Source of the DNA: Blautia sp.
GTDB lineage: Bacteria > Bacillota > Clostridia > Lachnospirales > Lachnospiraceae
DNA length: 39,209 nt
Assembly (NCBI GenBank): GCA_023667395.1
Contig: JAMPAC010000001.1
Location: forward strand, 550,073 to 589,281
Reading direction: 5' to 3'
Shown here: piece by piece, positions 38,847-39,209 of the stretch
How positions within the stretch are numbered: position 1 is the first letter of the stretch
Layout of the letters: each line of letters starts with the position of its first letter
The notes under the pieces: generated by a model
Database searches by the model: none
The model's input: only the letters and a program-made list of their open reading frames with translations
Told to the model about the DNA's origin: nothing
Position numbers and translations under genes: made by a program

Positions 38847-39209
38847 CTATGCCGTCTTTTTCTCTAATTCTTCAATCCTGCACTCAAGCTGGTCGATCTT
38901 CTTAATCAACAGCCCGACTGACTCCCTTTCCAGCTTACAGGCATTTATATCATGCTGCATGGTATCAAGACGCGCTTCTACCTTGTCGATCCGGCCGGAC
39001 AAGTTTGTCTCAATTTTATACATCTCCCTGATCAACAGATCTTCGGATTCTGCAAGCTTTTTTTCAAACCCTGCGTTCATCCTCTCCTCAGACTCTGTAA
39101 GCCGGGCTTCCAGCCTGGCGTTCATCCGCTCCTCGGATTCCGCAAGCCGGGCTTCCAGCCTGGCGTTCATCCGCTCCTCGGATTCCGCAAGCCGGGCTTC
39201 CAGCCTGGC
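38847..39209 (-). CDS. Coiled-coil protein with 15-residue repeats (5' end outside window)
   Basis: 121 residues visible; the frame is open to the window edge, so the start is missing. Repeats of 15 residues (MNARLEARLAESEER) are followed by MNAGFEKKLAESEDLL and then a heptad-patterned helix (RIDKVEARLDTMQHDI, LIKKIDQLECRIEELEKK). It is very likely a long parallel coiled coil of unknown function. It is close upstream of the isochorismatase gene. The exact repeats could allow length variation. Confidence 0.7.
   Translation of the reverse strand, partial: ARLEARLAESEERMNARLEARLAESEERMNARLEARLTESEERMNAGFEKKLAESEDLLIREMYKIETNLSGRIDKVEARLDTMQHDINACKLERESVGLLIKKIDQLECRIEELEKKTA
39076..39209. repeat. 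45-bp tandem repeat in coding sequence
   Basis: Units start at 39076, 39121 and 39166 (each with TTCATC, then GCCGGGCTTCCAGCCTGGCG) with a 45-bp period. The last two are identical as far as visible. The array continues beyond the window. Confidence 0.92.

Overview
The window looks like the chromosome of a spore-forming anaerobic clostridium, most likely a Lachnospiraceae-type gut bacterium. It carries sporulation and germination genes (SpoVAF-like, SpoIVA, a SleL-like cortex enzyme), an oxygen-sensitive class III ribonucleotide reductase, many GHKL-kinase/LytTR-regulator genes and GC-rich housekeeping genes. Only two genes, at 22870 and 33982, lie on the + strand; the rest are on the minus strand. 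No rRNA, tRNA, CRISPR array or transposase was seen.

1-7560 is an accessory region, in large part AT-rich. An agr-type quorum-sensing locus (agrA-agrC, then agrB-agrD) runs leftwards and is followed by an unrecognised possible effector and a small lipoprotein. Upstream of agrA and of agrB lie matching pairs of GCAGAA-containing direct repeats with a 20-bp period, as expected for LytTR binding, so the AIP signal probably feeds back on both transcripts. The locus is flanked on the right by a broken GHKL kinase, an intact LytTR regulator, an orphan antitoxin, a DUF5808-like membrane protein and a GNAT acetyltransferase. On the left are decayed copies of the regulator and acetyltransferase, so the agr locus sits between an intact and a degraded copy of one segment.

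7560-14740 is mostly core: spoVAF, dut, nrdDG with a strong promoter and NrdR-like boxes, a WYL regulator, a YjjG-like nucleotidase and a small membrane protein. 14840-16690 is a small AT-rich insert (a PIN-domain/small-protein pair and a hypothetical gene) ending in a 300-bp block of nested inverted repeats.

16685-22716 is a purine/pyrimidine salvage cluster (purine nucleoside phosphorylase, cytidine deaminase, amidohydrolase, NCS2 purine permease) with a membrane-anchored MutS-like ATPase at its end. Two tandem copies of a nested-stem repeat lie between the amidohydrolase and permease genes. 22870-30250 holds a DUF2142-like membrane protein, spoIVA, a multi-pass membrane protein of the mechanosensitive-channel type, a zinc-ribbon/LRR protein and tyrS.

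30286-31062 contains a PBECR4-like gene behind an uncharacterised leader RNA with its own promoter and terminator. 31172-33683 is a MoxR-ATPase/hypothetical/VWA trio. metF follows on the + strand, then a SleL-like enzyme, nth, a PARG-type macrodomain protein, a probable T-box leader without an obvious synthetase gene, an isochorismatase-family hydrolase and a coiled-coil protein with 45-bp tandem repeats that runs off the window.
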